DNA from: Nonomuraea solani | Lineage (GTDB): Bacteria > Actinomycetota > Actinomycetes > Streptosporangiales > Streptosporangiaceae | Direction: 5' to 3' | Assembly (NCBI RefSeq): GCF_900108335.1 | Contig: NZ_FNVT01000002.1 | Span: 1,108,499 to 1,172,498 of the forward strand | Length of the DNA stretch: 64,000 nucleotides | In this document: positions 53,025 to 62,232 of the stretch, piece after piece | Layout: the number at the start of each line of letters is the position of its first letter | How positions within the stretch are numbered: position 1 is the stretch's first letter | Program-made: the position numbers and the translations under genes | The notes under the pieces: model-generated | Told to the model about the DNA's origin: nothing | The model's database searches: none | What the model saw: only the letters and a program-made list of their open reading frames with translations

Positions 53025-54556
53025 CCAAGGTCGTGAAGTTTGTGGGTGTGTGGGCTTGTCAAGGGCCTGTGGGCGAGAGGATTTCGATGCCGGTGGTGGC
53101 TTTGTAGCTGGTCCGGTCGATGCGTGGTCCTCGGGCCTGGTATTTGGAGATGGCGCGTTTGACTATGCGAGGGCTGATGCGGAGGCGCCGCGGGGGCAGC
53201 AGGCTGGCCAGGACGTGCCGTCCGATGGTGCCGGCCAGGTCGACGACCGTGTCGGCGATGATGCCTGCGGCCAGGATGATCTGGTCGCGGGCGGCTTGCC
53301 AGGCGATGCTGAAGCCGGCCCGGTCCGGATCGGTGCCGGGCAGGGTGCTGGTGGCGTCCGCCATGACGGTCCGCAGCAGCTGGTAGACCACCAGCAGGGC
53401 GTAGATCTCCTGGGTGATGCCTTCGGGGGTGCGGGCTCGCAGGACCCGGCCGCCCAGGATGGTCGACTTCAGTTCCAGGTAGGCGGTTTCGATCTCCCAA
53501 CGCTGGTGGTAGAGGGTGGTCAGTTCGGTTGCGGGGTGGCGGTGGTGGTCGAGCAGGGTGGTGGCCAGCCGGTAGAGGCCGGTGTGCTTCCCGGCGGTGG
53601 TGGTGACGGTGATCTTGCAATCGACGACGCGGACGCGCACGGGGCCGAGGGTGGAGAGGTAGGACCCGTCGGGGAAGCGGGACAGGACCGGCATCCTGCG
53701 GCCGTTCTTGAGGCGGATCAGGAGGTCGGCTCCGGTGGCGGCGATGTCGGCCACAAGCCGTTGGGCGGCGAAGTTGCGGTCGGCGAGCAGGAGCATCCCG
53801 GGCCGCAGGCTGGGCAGCAGGCGCGGGGCGTAGGTGGTCTCACCCGAGGTGGTCGGGCCGAAGACGGCGTCGATGAGGGTGCGGGTGCCGCAGGCGACCA
53901 GGGCGAGCAGCCGGACTTGCGGGTAGCCGGTGCCGCCGTGGTTGCCCGCCTGCTTCGTGAACCGGGTCAGGACCGCAGGGGTGTCGGGGACGGTCAAGGT
54001 GGTGCCGTCGAGCGCGACCACCAGCAGCCCTCGCCAGCGGGCTGCTGGTGGGTGCATGGTGGGCGCCGGGCCCCTCAGCAGGCCGAACAGCCACCGCAGG
54101 GGATCTGCACCGATACGTCGGCGGGCCTGGGCAAGCGCGCTCGCTGTCGGAGCGGCCAGCGGCAGGCCCGACAGCGCGCCGGTGAGCTTGCGCCACACGT
54201 CGGGGTATCCCACCTCTGGGAACAGACAGGCGGCCAAAACCAGGTACACCACGACCCGGGAGGGCAGATCTCGCAGCCGCGATTGCACGGTCCTGGTAAC
54301 TCTGAGCGCCTCGTCGACCATCTCGAAAGGTATGAGCTGGGTGAGTTCGCCGAGATGACCGGGCGCAAACCGGCCTCCGGCCACCGTGATGACACGCGTG
54401 ATGGCAGACTGTCCGGACAGCGGAGCCTCCGGTCTTGTGAACGGCTTGTCTTGGTCGACTGCCAGTTCTACCGGGGCTCCGCTCCTCATGTCCGGTGAAA
54501 CCGCAGCTTACGGCCCCCTGGACAACCTCACCCACCCACTAACTTCACGGCCTTGG
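53025..54556. mobile_element. Complete IS4-family insertion sequence, 1532 bp
   Basis: Ends are ~40-bp imperfect inverted repeats (34 matches) starting CCAAGG-y-CGTGAAGTT and reading GTGGGTG-GTG inward (53025-53064 and 54517-54556). One transposase ORF fills it (minus strand). Flanked by the 8-bp direct repeats AACTAGCC. Both ends and reading frame are intact, so it may be recent and active. Confidence 0.93.
53059..54489 (-). CDS. IS4-family transposase
   Basis: 476 aa DDE transposase. DDE acids: first Asp in VVALDGTTLTV, second in LLLADRNFAAQ, and the IS4 signature YHQRWEIETAYLELK, which fits Y-(2)-R-(3)-E-(6)-K exactly. N-terminal helical DNA-binding domain with RLRDLPSRVVVYLVLAACLF. No frameshift or truncation is visible. 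Confidence 0.95.
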   Translation of the reverse strand: MRSGAPVELAVDQDKPFTRPEAPLSGQSAITRVITVAGGRFAPGHLGELTQLIPFEMVDEALRVTRTVQSRLRDLPSRVVVYLVLAACLFPEVGYPDVWRKLTGALSGLPLAAPTASALAQARRRIGADPLRWLFGLLRGPAPTMHPPAARWRGLLVVALDGTTLTVPDTPAVLTRFTKQAGNHGGTGYPQVRLLALVACGTRTLIDAVFGPTTSGETTYAPRLLPSLRPGMLLLADRNFAAQRLVADIAATGADLLIRLKNGRRMPVLSRFPDGSYLSTLGPVRVRVVDCKITVTTTAGKHTGLYRLATTLLDHHRHPATELTTLYHQRWEIETAYLELKSTILGGRVLRARTPEGITQEIYALLVVYQLLRTVMADATSTLPGTDPDRAGFSIAWQAARDQIILAAGIIADTVVDLAGTIGRHVLASLLPPRRLRISPRIVKRAISKYQARGPRIDRTSYKATTGIEILSPTGP

Positions 54557-54564
54557 AACTAGCC
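54557..54564. repeat. Right target-site duplication AACTAGCC
   Basis: Second copy of the 8-bp duplication after the right end of the IS (CCTTGG). It contains CTAG, whose reverse strand is the stop codon of the APH gene at 54559. Confidence 0.9.
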
Positions 54565-55416
54565 CCCGGCACGGTCGGCTTGCGGTGTCACATAGCCGGC
54601 CAGGCCGTCCGCCAGCTCGTCCTGATCGCCGTCCCGGTGGGCGGCCAGGGCCTGCTGGAGGGCGAAGGTTCTTCGGATGGTGGTGATGCGGGCGGCCAGG
54701 CCCCCGTTCGCCAGGCCGCCCAGCTCGATCACCCGGTTCAGAAGGGCCTGCCCGTGCCCGGCCGCGATGGCCGCGAGGTCCTCCGCCGGATCTCCGATGG
54801 TGACCTCGTCCCAGTCGATCACCCCGCTGAGCCGCGGCATCCCGCCGTCGTACTCCCACAGGACGTTCTCGGGACCGAGATCACCGTGCACCACCGCCGT
54901 ACCGCCGTCGGGCAGGCCATCGAGAGCGGCCAGCTCCCGCTCGGCCCGCCGCCGTCCGGCCTCGGACATGAGCCCGTACAGCTCGGCGCGCACCTCCGCC
55001 GCGAACCTCCCCCACCGCCCGCGCGGCACGGGCAGCACCGCCCGGGCCCGCTCACCGGCCGCGGCCAGTCCGGCGAGCAGCCCGGCGTACTGTCCGGCGA
55101 CCACCTCCGCCACCTGGGGATCCGTCAGTACTCCGGCCTCCAGCGGCGCTCCGGGCACCCGGCTGAGGATCAGGTACGGCGGCTCACCCACCGCCTGCTC
55201 CCGCAACGGCCGGGGGACATCAACGCCCAGATCGAGCCCGGCGAGCACCCGCAGCAGAGCCGCCCGCCCCGGCAGCCGCGCCGCCGCCGCTTCGGTACGA
55301 GGCAGGCAAATGACCCGATCCTCGCCGATCACCACCTGGTGGAACTGCCCCTGGTGAAGAGTGGCGCCCTCCGGCACCAGGGCCCGGTACGCCGGCGCGA
55401 CCTCCATGAGACACAT
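54559..55416 (-). CDS. APH-family phosphotransferase
   Basis: 285 aa from ATG 55416 (the alternatives at 55425 and 55407 are in frame). Kinase fold with catalytic loop TAVVHGDLGPENVLWEYDG and metal-binding VIDWDEVTIGDPAEDLAA. The substrate may be an aminoglycoside or other hydroxylated metabolite; small-molecule kinases of this fold are diverse. Its neighbours are a VanX-type dipeptidase and a SARP regulator, so a resistance or metabolite context is possible but unproven. The stop lies in the IS target duplication. Confidence 0.85.
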   Translation of the reverse strand: MCLMEVAPAYRALVPEGATLHQGQFHQVVIGEDRVICLPRTEAAAARLPGRAALLRVLAGLDLGVDVPRPLREQAVGEPPYLILSRVPGAPLEAGVLTDPQVAEVVAGQYAGLLAGLAAAGERARAVLPVPRGRWGRFAAEVRAELYGLMSEAGRRRAERELAALDGLPDGGTAVVHGDLGPENVLWEYDGGMPRLSGVIDWDEVTIGDPAEDLAAIAAGHGQALLNRVIELGGLANGGLAARITTIRRTFALQQALAAHRDGDQDELADGLAGYVTPQADRAGG

Positions 55417-55451
55417 GCGCTCCATCCTTCTCGACAGGTCGCCCGGCGGGA

Positions 55452-56114
55452 TCAGTTGGGCCAGTCGACGTGTGCGTAGTGGGCCGCCGTGGAGCCGGTG
55501 GTGTAGGCCCAGTAGCGGTCGCCGCAGGACCAGTGCCACCACTCGGTCGGGTAGTTGACGAACCCGGCCGCCGCCAGCGCGTGGAACAGCAGCCGCCGGT
55601 TGGCCCTGACCGCGTCGTCGAGCGACGGGTGGTGGGTGTAGCAGGCCCCGCCACTCTCCTCAGGGCTGGCGTTGACCGGCGTACCCATGTCCAGTTCGAC
55701 ACCATCGTCCCCGACGAGCGTGAGATCGACGGCGGCGCCACAGACATGGGGACCCACCTCCGGCGGCGCGAGCGAGCGGCTGGCCTGGATGTGCACGAAC
55801 TCCTCACTCCACGACGGATTGGCCGTACGGAGCTCACCCGCGTACCGGGCGAAGTAGTGGCGCTGCAGCGACAGCGGCCGGTAACCCTCCACGATCAGCA
55901 GCCGCAGCCCGTCGGGGAGCATCGCCTGGGCGGTCAGGAGCCGGTCGATGAGCCCGACGCGCAGGTGGGCGAAGGCGCCCCGCTCGTCGGCCAGGCGCTT
56001 GTCGAGCCGCAGCTCCGGTACGTCGCGCAGATCGAACAGCGGCTCCCCGCAGTCGATCACCGGAATCGCGGACACCCTCTGGTCGGACATCAGCACGATC
56101 GGTGCACCGTTCAT
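55452..56114 (-). CDS. VanX-type D-alanyl-D-alanine dipeptidase (M15D)
   Basis: 220 aa. Zinc ligands: His and Asp in GPHVCGAAVDLTLV, His in EWWHWSCGD (Glu is the base). Also IVEGYRPLSLQRHYFARYAG and WAYTTGSTAAHY. VanX/DdpX enzymes hydrolyse D-Ala-D-Ala: in vancomycin resistance or for nutrient recycling (known). No vanHA genes adjacent, so recycling or partial resistance is plausible. ATG 56114 is preferred over GTG 56123 by spacing to AGAGGT. Divergent from the SARP regulator. Confidence 0.9.
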   Translation of the reverse strand: MNGAPIVLMSDQRVSAIPVIDCGEPLFDLRDVPELRLDKRLADERGAFAHLRVGLIDRLLTAQAMLPDGLRLLIVEGYRPLSLQRHYFARYAGELRTANPSWSEEFVHIQASRSLAPPEVGPHVCGAAVDLTLVGDDGVELDMGTPVNASPEESGGACYTHHPSLDDAVRANRRLLFHALAAAGFVNYPTEWWHWSCGDRYWAYTTGSTAAHYAHVDWPN

Positions 56115-56191
56115 TTTCTTCACACCTCTTCAAAACGGATCGCTCCTGTCCGATCATGAGGTCGGCTGCTGTAAGTTCTCTGCAATCCCCG

Positions 56192-56197
56192 TATAAG
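56192..56197 (+). promoter_or_regulatory. Putative -10 of the AfsR-type gene
   Basis: TATAAG ends eight bases before GTG 56206, compatible with a leaderless mRNA. The 92-bp divergent region also contains TGTAAG/TGCAAT-like repeats, but no clear SARP direct repeat. Confidence 0.35.
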
Positions 56198-56205
56198 AGG
56201 TGGCG

Positions 56206-59200
56206 GTGGAGTTTCGGCTGCTCGGCCCGGTCGAGGTATGGCACGCGGACCGACGGCTGGCTGTGGGCGGTCCCAAACCGCGCGCGCTGCTGGCGGCGCT
56301 GCTGCTCGGCGCCGGTCAGGTTGTGCCGGTGAGCCGGTTGGTGGAGCTCATCTGGGACGATCACGCGCCCGACACCGCCCGCGCGCTGATCCAGACGTAC
56401 GTCTCGTCGCTGCGGCGCGGCCTGTCACCCGGCGGCGAGCCGAACCTGATCGAGACCCGGCCGCCCGGCTACCTGCTGCGACTGGAGGGAACGCGACTGG
56501 ATCTCGACGTCTTCGAGCGCCTGCTCGCCAAGGGCCGCCGGGCGGCGGGCGCGCAGCGCCACGAAGAGACGGCGCGGCTGCTGCGGGAGGCGGAGGCATT
56601 GTGGCGCGGGCCCGCGCTGGGCGGGATCGGTGAGGCGCTGTCGGCGGAGGCCGCCCGTCTGGACGAGCTGCGCCTGTCCGCGATCGAGGAACGGGTCGCC
56701 GCCGAACTGCTCCTCGACCGGCACGCCGAACTGGTACCCGAGCTGACCGCGCTGGTCGGCGCGCATCCCGACCGGGAGCGGGTACGGGGTCACCTCATGA
56801 TGGCGCTCTACCGGCTGGGACGTTCGGCCGAGGCGCTGGCGGTGTACGAGGACGGCCGGGCGGCACTGGCGGACCGCCTCGGCATCGACCCGGGCCCTCA
56901 CCTCCAGGAGCTGCACCAGGCCATCCTGCGCGGCGACACGACCCTCCTGCTGGGCGGACACTCCCCGCCCATCCCCCACAGCGACCCCACCACGCCCGCC
57001 ACCGCAGCCTGGACCTCCCCATCCGGTGCCACAGCCCGGACCTCCCCGCCCTCAGCGACCCCCCACGGGGGCATCACCCCGCCGGGCCCCCAGCCTCCCA
57101 CCGCCCCCGAAGCCGCTCCACCCACCTACGCCACCTCCGAAGCCGCTCCACTCACCTACGCCACCTCCGAAGCTGCCCAGCTCCTTGCCACCGACGACGT
57201 CACTCCGCCCAGGCCGCCCCAATCGGGCGCGCAGTTTCCCCGAGGCCCTGACGCCCAGCCGGGCACCCATTCCCCCACCACTCCAGACGCAGCCCAACCC
57301 GGCGAGCCCCCCGCCACCCAACCCGCCACCCAACCCGCCACGCGACCCCCCGCGGAGCCCGGAAGCATGCGGCAGCCCCGTCCGCTCGCAACCTGGCAGC
57401 AGGCGCCCCCGGTCGTACCCGCGCAACTCCCGCCCGACGTACCCGACTTCACCGGCCGGACCGCTCTCATCAGCGACCTGATTCCGCTGCTGACCTCGAC
57501 AGGCGGCGCCGCACCACCCGTGCTGGTCATCTCGGGCAAGGGCGGGGTCGGAAAGAGCACGCTGGCCGTGCACATCGCCCACCGGGCGGCCGGCCGCTAC
57601 CCCGACGGCCAGCTCTACGCCGACCTGCGCGGCACCAGCGACACCCCGGCCACCGCCCACGAGATCCTCGGCCGGTTCCTGCGCGCACTGGGCATCGAAT
57701 CGACGGCCTTGCCCGAATCGCCGCAAGACCGCGCCGACCTGTACCGGAGTGTGCTGGCCCAGCGCCGCGTCCTGCTGGTCCTCGACGACGCCCGGGGCGA
57801 ACGGCAGATCCGCCCGCTGCTACCCGGCGGTGGTGGCTGCGCGGTGCTGGTCACCTCGCGCGGCCGGCTCGCCGGCCTGGCGGGAGCCCAGTTGACCGAC
57901 CTCGACGTGCTGGACGCCGACTCCGCGCTCATCCTGCTCGCCTCCATCGCCGGATCGAGCCGGGTCGCCGCCGAACCGGACGCCGCCCGGACGATCGTCG
58001 GTCTGTGCGGGCTGCTGCCGCTCGCGGTACGCACGGCCGGAGCGCGCCTCGCCACTCGCAGGCACTGGACGCTGGCCACCATGACCGGCCGGCTCGCCGA
58101 CGAGCACCGCCGGCTGGACGAACTGGCCGCGGGCGACCTGGAGGTGCGGGCCAGCGTCAGCCTGAGCTACCGGCTGCTCGACGAACAGGCCAAGGCGGCG
58201 TTTCGCCGGTTGGGGCTGCTGGGGGTGCCCGACTTCGCGTCCTGGATCGCGGCTCCGCTGCTGGACGTGTCCGCCGACGCCGCCGACGACGTGATCGAGC
58301 GGCTCATGGACGCCCAGCTCGTGGACTTCGCCGCCGTGGACGCCACCGGCCGGGCCCGGTACCGGTTGCACGACCTGCTGCGGGTGTTCGCGACCGAGTG
58401 CGCGGTGGCGTACGACGATCTTGAGGATCGGGACGCGGCGCTCTCACGTACGCTGGGCAGCTGGTTGTGGCTGATCACGCAGGCGGGCGCCCGCTCCCCG
58501 TCGGGCGAGGTCGAGCTGCGTGCCGAGTACGCCTCCGCGCGCCCCGTCGACGACCGGATCTCCGCGGAGGTGCTGGCCGATCCCGCCGCCTGGCTGGAGG
58601 CCGAGACGCCCGCGCTGATCGTGGCCGTGGCGCGGGCGGCGGCGTTCGGGCTGGATGTGGCGGCCTGCGACCTGGCGGCGGCGCTGTCGTTCTCGCACGT
58701 GTTCATGGCCAACCGGCTGAACGAGTGGCGTACCAGCCACGATGCCGCGCTGGCGGCGGCCCGCCGGGCGGGCAACCGGCTGGGCGAGGCGGCGCTGCTC
58801 GCCGGTCTCGGCCAGATCCATTACAAGCTCGACCGGTTCGAGCAGGTGTACGCGCATCTGTCCCAGGCCCTGCCCCTCTTCACGGAGGCAGGCGATGTAC
58901 GGGGTGAGGCGGTCGTACAGGCGGGCATGGGCAGCGCCTGCAGGGAGCACTGCCGCCTGCGCGAAGGACTCGACCACCTCGCGAAGTCCGCGGCGATCTT
59001 CCACACCCTGGGCGACGACTCGGCCATCGGCTACACCGCCCGTACATCCGCCGCGATCCACCTCGAACTCGGCGAATACCAAGCAACCTGGCCCTTGCTC
59101 GAACAGGCCATGCTGGCCTACCGCCGCGCGGGCAGCAGGCGCGGCGAGGCGCTCACGCTGCGCACCAGGGGCCTCGTCCACCGCGCGCTGGGCGACTACG

Positions 59201-59709
59201 CCGAGGCGGAGCGGCTCAGCGGCGAGGCCCTGGACCTGCTGCGGGACAGCGGCGACCGCCTGATGATCGCCTTCGCCGTACAGGCACTGGTCAAAGCACA
59301 GCTCCGGCAGGGACGCGGCACCGGCGCGCTGCCATCGCTGCTGGACGCCCTCGAAGTGTGCCGCCGCCATTTCGACCGGTACGGCGAGGCCCTCATGCAA
59401 CGCACCATCGGCGAACTGCACCTCTCCTGCGGCCGCCTCGAACTCGCCGAAGACCACCTGACCCAGGCGATCGCGATCTCGGAGGCCCTGCACACGCCGC
59501 TCCCCGCCGCCCGGGCCAGACGCGACCTCGCGGCGGTACGGGCGGCGAGCGGCGACAGTGCGGGCGCCGCATCCCTGCTCGCCGCCGCAATGGCCGTCTT
59601 CGTCCGCCATGACGCCCGTGAGCAGCACGAACTCGCCCACCTTGACCCCGGCACGATGGATTTGCACGAACTTACAGCGAAGTTCCAGAGGCGCGGACCA
59701 GACGACTGA
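56206..59709 (+). CDS. AfsR/SARP-family regulator with NB-ARC and TPR domains
   Basis: 1167 aa. Order: winged-helix DNA-binding domain (VEFRLLGPVEVW; PRALLAALLLGAGQVVPVSRLVELIW; LSSLRRGL-like region ending PPGYLLRLEG) at 1-90; BTAD (RLDLDVFERLLAKGRRAA to LGIDPGPHLQELHQAIL) at 95-240; a ~170-residue Pro-rich linker with repeated TYATSEAAP units; P-loop NTPase GKGGVGKSTLAVHIAHRAAG near 445 and VLLVLDDARGERQI; and a C-terminal TPR region (~860-1130). Typical of AfsR-like integrators of secondary metabolism. It may control the divergent vanX gene, inferred from orientation. Confidence 0.93.
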   Translation: MEFRLLGPVEVWHADRRLAVGGPKPRALLAALLLGAGQVVPVSRLVELIWDDHAPDTARALIQTYVSSLRRGLSPGGEPNLIETRPPGYLLRLEGTRLDLDVFERLLAKGRRAAGAQRHEETARLLREAEALWRGPALGGIGEALSAEAARLDELRLSAIEERVAAELLLDRHAELVPELTALVGAHPDRERVRGHLMMALYRLGRSAEALAVYEDGRAALADRLGIDPGPHLQELHQAILRGDTTLLLGGHSPPIPHSDPTTPATAAWTSPSGATARTSPPSATPHGGITPPGPQPPTAPEAAPPTYATSEAAPLTYATSEAAQLLATDDVTPPRPPQSGAQFPRGPDAQPGTHSPTTPDAAQPGEPPATQPATQPATRPPAEPGSMRQPRPLATWQQAPPVVPAQLPPDVPDFTGRTALISDLIPLLTSTGGAAPPVLVISGKGGVGKSTLAVHIAHRAAGRYPDGQLYADLRGTSDTPATAHEILGRFLRALGIESTALPESPQDRADLYRSVLAQRRVLLVLDDARGERQIRPLLPGGGGCAVLVTSRGRLAGLAGAQLTDLDVLDADSALILLASIAGSSRVAAEPDAARTIVGLCGLLPLAVRTAGARLATRRHWTLATMTGRLADEHRRLDELAAGDLEVRASVSLSYRLLDEQAKAAFRRLGLLGVPDFASWIAAPLLDVSADAADDVIERLMDAQLVDFAAVDATGRARYRLHDLLRVFATECAVAYDDLEDRDAALSRTLGSWLWLITQAGARSPSGEVELRAEYASARPVDDRISAEVLADPAAWLEAETPALIVAVARAAAFGLDVAACDLAAALSFSHVFMANRLNEWRTSHDAALAAARRAGNRLGEAALLAGLGQIHYKLDRFEQVYAHLSQALPLFTEAGDVRGEAVVQAGMGSACREHCRLREGLDHLAKSAAIFHTLGDDSAIGYTARTSAAIHLELGEYQATWPLLEQAMLAYRRAGSRRGEALTLRTRGLVHRALGDYAEAERLSGEALDLLRDSGDRLMIAFAVQALVKAQLRQGRGTGALPSLLDALEVCRRHFDRYGEALMQRTIGELHLSCGRLELAEDHLTQAIAISEALHTPLPAARARRDLAAVRAASGDSAGAASLLAAAMAVFVRHDAREQHELAHLDPGTMDLHELTAKFQRRGPDD

Positions 59710-60145
59710 CTTCGTCCCACCCACGCGATCACGACGGAAAGGCACGACCGTCGACAGCCCTCAACACCGCCACCCGACCAATACGATCACCCACCAATAC
59801 CGCTACGCGCCCGATCCCACCACAGGGCCAATGCGACCACCCACCCGATCCCCGCTGCCAGGCAATACGATCCCCCACCCGATCCCCCACCCGATCCCCC
59901 ACCCGATCCCCCACCGCCGGGCAAGACGATCCTCCAACCGATCCCACAGCCGGACCAAATGCGGTCACCCGCCCGATCCCCTCATTCGGCCGACGCGATC
60001 ACCGATCAATCCGGCCATCCAGATCAACGCGATCACTCAACCAATCCCACCACCCGGCCGAAGCGATCACCCGACCGATCCCACCCTCCGGCCGACGCGA
60101 TCACCCGACCGATCCAACGCTGGGCCAATGTGGTCACTCGCTCAT
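59710..60145. repeat. Degenerate 34-bp tandem repeat array
   Basis: Gene-free 590-bp gap after the SARP gene. From 59927 units align head to tail: 59927-59961 (35), 59962-59995, 59996-60029, 60030-60063, 60064-60097 (34 each) and 60098-60130 (33), most beginning CGATCAC/CGATCC. The 12-bp CGATCCCCCACC sub-repeat appears four times at 59868-59915. No spacers, so not a CRISPR array. Confidence 0.8.
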
Positions 60146-60215
60146 GTCGCGTCGCATCGCATCGCATCACGTCGCATCACGTCGCATCACGTCGCATCAC
60201 GTCGCATCACGTCGC
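60146..60215. repeat. 10-bp tandem repeat GTCGCATCAC
   Basis: Four exact copies at 60171-60210 follow two altered ones and end in GTCGCGGG. The gap to the DUF1707 gene at 60300 holds nothing else recognisable. Confidence 0.85.
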
Positions 60216-60299
60216 GGGAAAACAGGCCGCCCCGCAGAGGCGCGGTGGCCTCGGCAGGGCGGAGAGATTGCGGTGGCGGATTTGTAGCCGGGCTGGATC

Positions 60300-60890
60300 T
60301 CACTTCACCAGGCGCACCGTAAGGGGGTAACGGAAGTCGCCTTCGGTCAGGGCCGAGATGCCGCCGACGATGGCGAGAACAAAGGCCACGACCCAGATGA
60401 CCGGGACGAGCAGGATGCCGATGACGGTGAACGGCAGCAGGATCGACGCCCCCACCACCGTGAGCTGGAAGTTGAGCGCCTCCACCGCCTGCCGACGGAT
60501 GTAGGGCGACGTCTTGCCGCCGATGAGCATCAGGAGCAGCGGGCCGATGATCGGGATGCCGAGGGCCATCAGTCCGTGGCCGACGGCGGCGCCGAGGCGC
60601 TCGTTGCTCTCCGGTGCCCGCCCCGAGCGGGCCGGGGGCGGCGGGGCGAGCCTGGGGACGGCCTGGGTACCGTACAGCTCGGTCATGATGGGCATCAGGT
60701 CACCGTGCGTGCGCGCCGTCATGGCGCGCTCCAACCTGTCGTCGAACTCGAGCTTGTCGAAACGGCCTTCCGCGTAGGCCGACTTGACGTGCTCGACAAC
60801 GTGATCGCGGTCCTGGTTGGTGACGCGCAGTTGAGCTGGCGGCACCTGTCCCGGCCCGGGGGTTTTCGGTACCCCAGCCATAATCGTCAT
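60300..60890 (-). CDS. DUF1707 and DUF4870 domain membrane protein
   Basis: 196 aa. A DUF1707 SHOCT-like segment (LRVTNQDRDHVVEHVKSAYAEGRFDKLEFDDRLERAMTART in outline; residues ~20-72), followed by a DUF4870-type membrane part with three hydrophobic segments (GHGLMALGIPIIGPLLLMLI; LTVVGASILLPFTVIGILLV; WVVAFVLAIVGG). ATG with GGAGAGGC upstream. Both domains are common in actinomycete membrane proteins of unknown role; DUF1707 may bind other proteins or DNA. Confidence 0.85.
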   Translation of the reverse strand: MTIMAGVPKTPGPGQVPPAQLRVTNQDRDHVVEHVKSAYAEGRFDKLEFDDRLERAMTARTHGDLMPIMTELYGTQAVPRLAPPPPARSGRAPESNERLGAAVGHGLMALGIPIIGPLLLMLIGGKTSPYIRRQAVEALNFQLTVVGASILLPFTVIGILLVPVIWVVAFVLAIVGGISALTEGDFRYPLTVRLVK

Positions 60891-61023
60891 GCCTCTCCTT
60901 TGAGAATCGGGCAGTCACCACTCATACTGCGTCGTCCACGCCCCAGGTGCTATCGGGAGAATCCCGGATCTGTCCCCTAGATCATCCCCGACGCGAGGGC
61001 TTCAGACGGTATAAAAAGGATTC

Positions 61024-61368
61024 ATGAGATGGCGAGACCGCTACGGCATTCGTCGACTCCGCGGCCGCAAGATCGCGAAGTTCGACCGTGAGGCGACAGA
61101 CGCCGACATCGAGGCGCTAATCGCCTTTGCTCGTTCGCGGCGGGGCGTCGAGTTTTATGTCGAGCCAGAGACTTTTGCCACCGACACGACCGCTGTGGCG
61201 GTGGCCGACGACGGCGAGTGGACCAGGCGCAGGGTCGGATCGCCGGCAGTGATCCACAAGGTCGCCCGCGACCTTGCCCTGCCGGTCTACGACGTTCAAC
61301 TCACCGGGTATCCGCAGCGTATGCGCGCTTACAACGAACGACGCCGCAAGGAGGAAGGCACCCTTTGA
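61024..61368 (+). CDS. Conserved actinomycete protein of unknown function, 114 aa
   Basis: MRWRDRYGIRRLRG and then DREATDADIEALIAFARSRRGVEFYVEPETFATDTTAVAVADDGEWTRRRV, HKVARDLALPVYDVQLTGYPQRMRAYNERRRKEE in outline. I recognise it as a small conserved actinomycete family, sometimes mislabelled oxidoreductase; no catalytic motif is visible. Preceded by AAAAAGGA. Confidence 0.7.
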   Translation: MRWRDRYGIRRLRGRKIAKFDREATDADIEALIAFARSRRGVEFYVEPETFATDTTAVAVADDGEWTRRRVGSPAVIHKVARDLALPVYDVQLTGYPQRMRAYNERRRKEEGTL

Positions 61369-62232
61369 CCTGACACTCGGCTTGACCTGACACTCGGCGG
61401 GGCAACACCCGAGGCGCCACCCCGCCGAGCGATATAGCTCCTCCCCCGGGTACGGCCTGGCGGGCGGTCCGACCGCGGCCCACTGGACGGCCCGACCGCG
61501 GCCCGGTGGGCGAACCAGTGAGCGGTACGGGAACGGCACGGCAAACGACCCGACTGCCACACAGCGGACAGACCAGCGAGCAGCACGGGTACGACCCTGG
61601 TGCACGACCCGACCGCGGCACAGCGGGCAAACCAGCGGGGTGAACGACCCGACTGCGGCCCGGTGGGCGAGCCAGTGAGCGGTACGGAACGGCACGGCAA
61701 ACGACCCGACTGCGGCACAGCGGGCGGACCAGTGGGCGGCACGGCTGCGGCCCAGTGGGCCCAGTGCACCGCCAGCCCGCCGCAGGTGGTGGAGATCCGG
61801 CGCCGGAACACAGGCCAGGCGTGCGTCAGCGCCGGCTGGTCCAGCCAGATCTCCTCGCCGGGTGGACAGCCTGATGCGACCCGGTGGGCGACCTGATGCG
61901 GCCCAGTGGGTGACCCGCCGCTAGATCGCCGATCCACCACTCGGCGAGACGACACCCGACCATCACCTGACGAGTGGCTGTTGGCCGGACGAGCGGCTTT
62001 AGGGCCTGACGCGATTCGACCGCCCAGCGTGATTCGACCACCTGACGCGGTGCGATGGCCTGACGCTTGATGGTTGATCTGATGCGCGGCATGGTGGCGA
62101 AGCCCGGCCGGTCCCACTCGACCGCTCAGGGTTCTGGGATTGTGCGGACCGGCCGGACGTCCGATCGTGGCACCGGGTCCATGCCGGCGCCGTTGTGCCC
62201 GTCGTCGCCATGCATTCTGGTGGTGTGGGTGG
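61369..62232. repeat. Gene-free region of degenerate ~57-bp repeats
   Basis: From about 61470 to 61770 a unit of about 57 bp containing CGACCCGACTGCGGC and GTGAGCGGTACGG recurs four to five times; two copies (near 61486 and 61645) are almost identical over 55 bases. 61900-62070 carries shorter CCTGATGCG-type words. Several frames stay open; none resembles a protein family. Confidence 0.6.

Noticed and set aside
59868..60215. CRISPR array
   Set aside because: Repeat units are directly adjacent with no unique spacers, and no cas genes are present.
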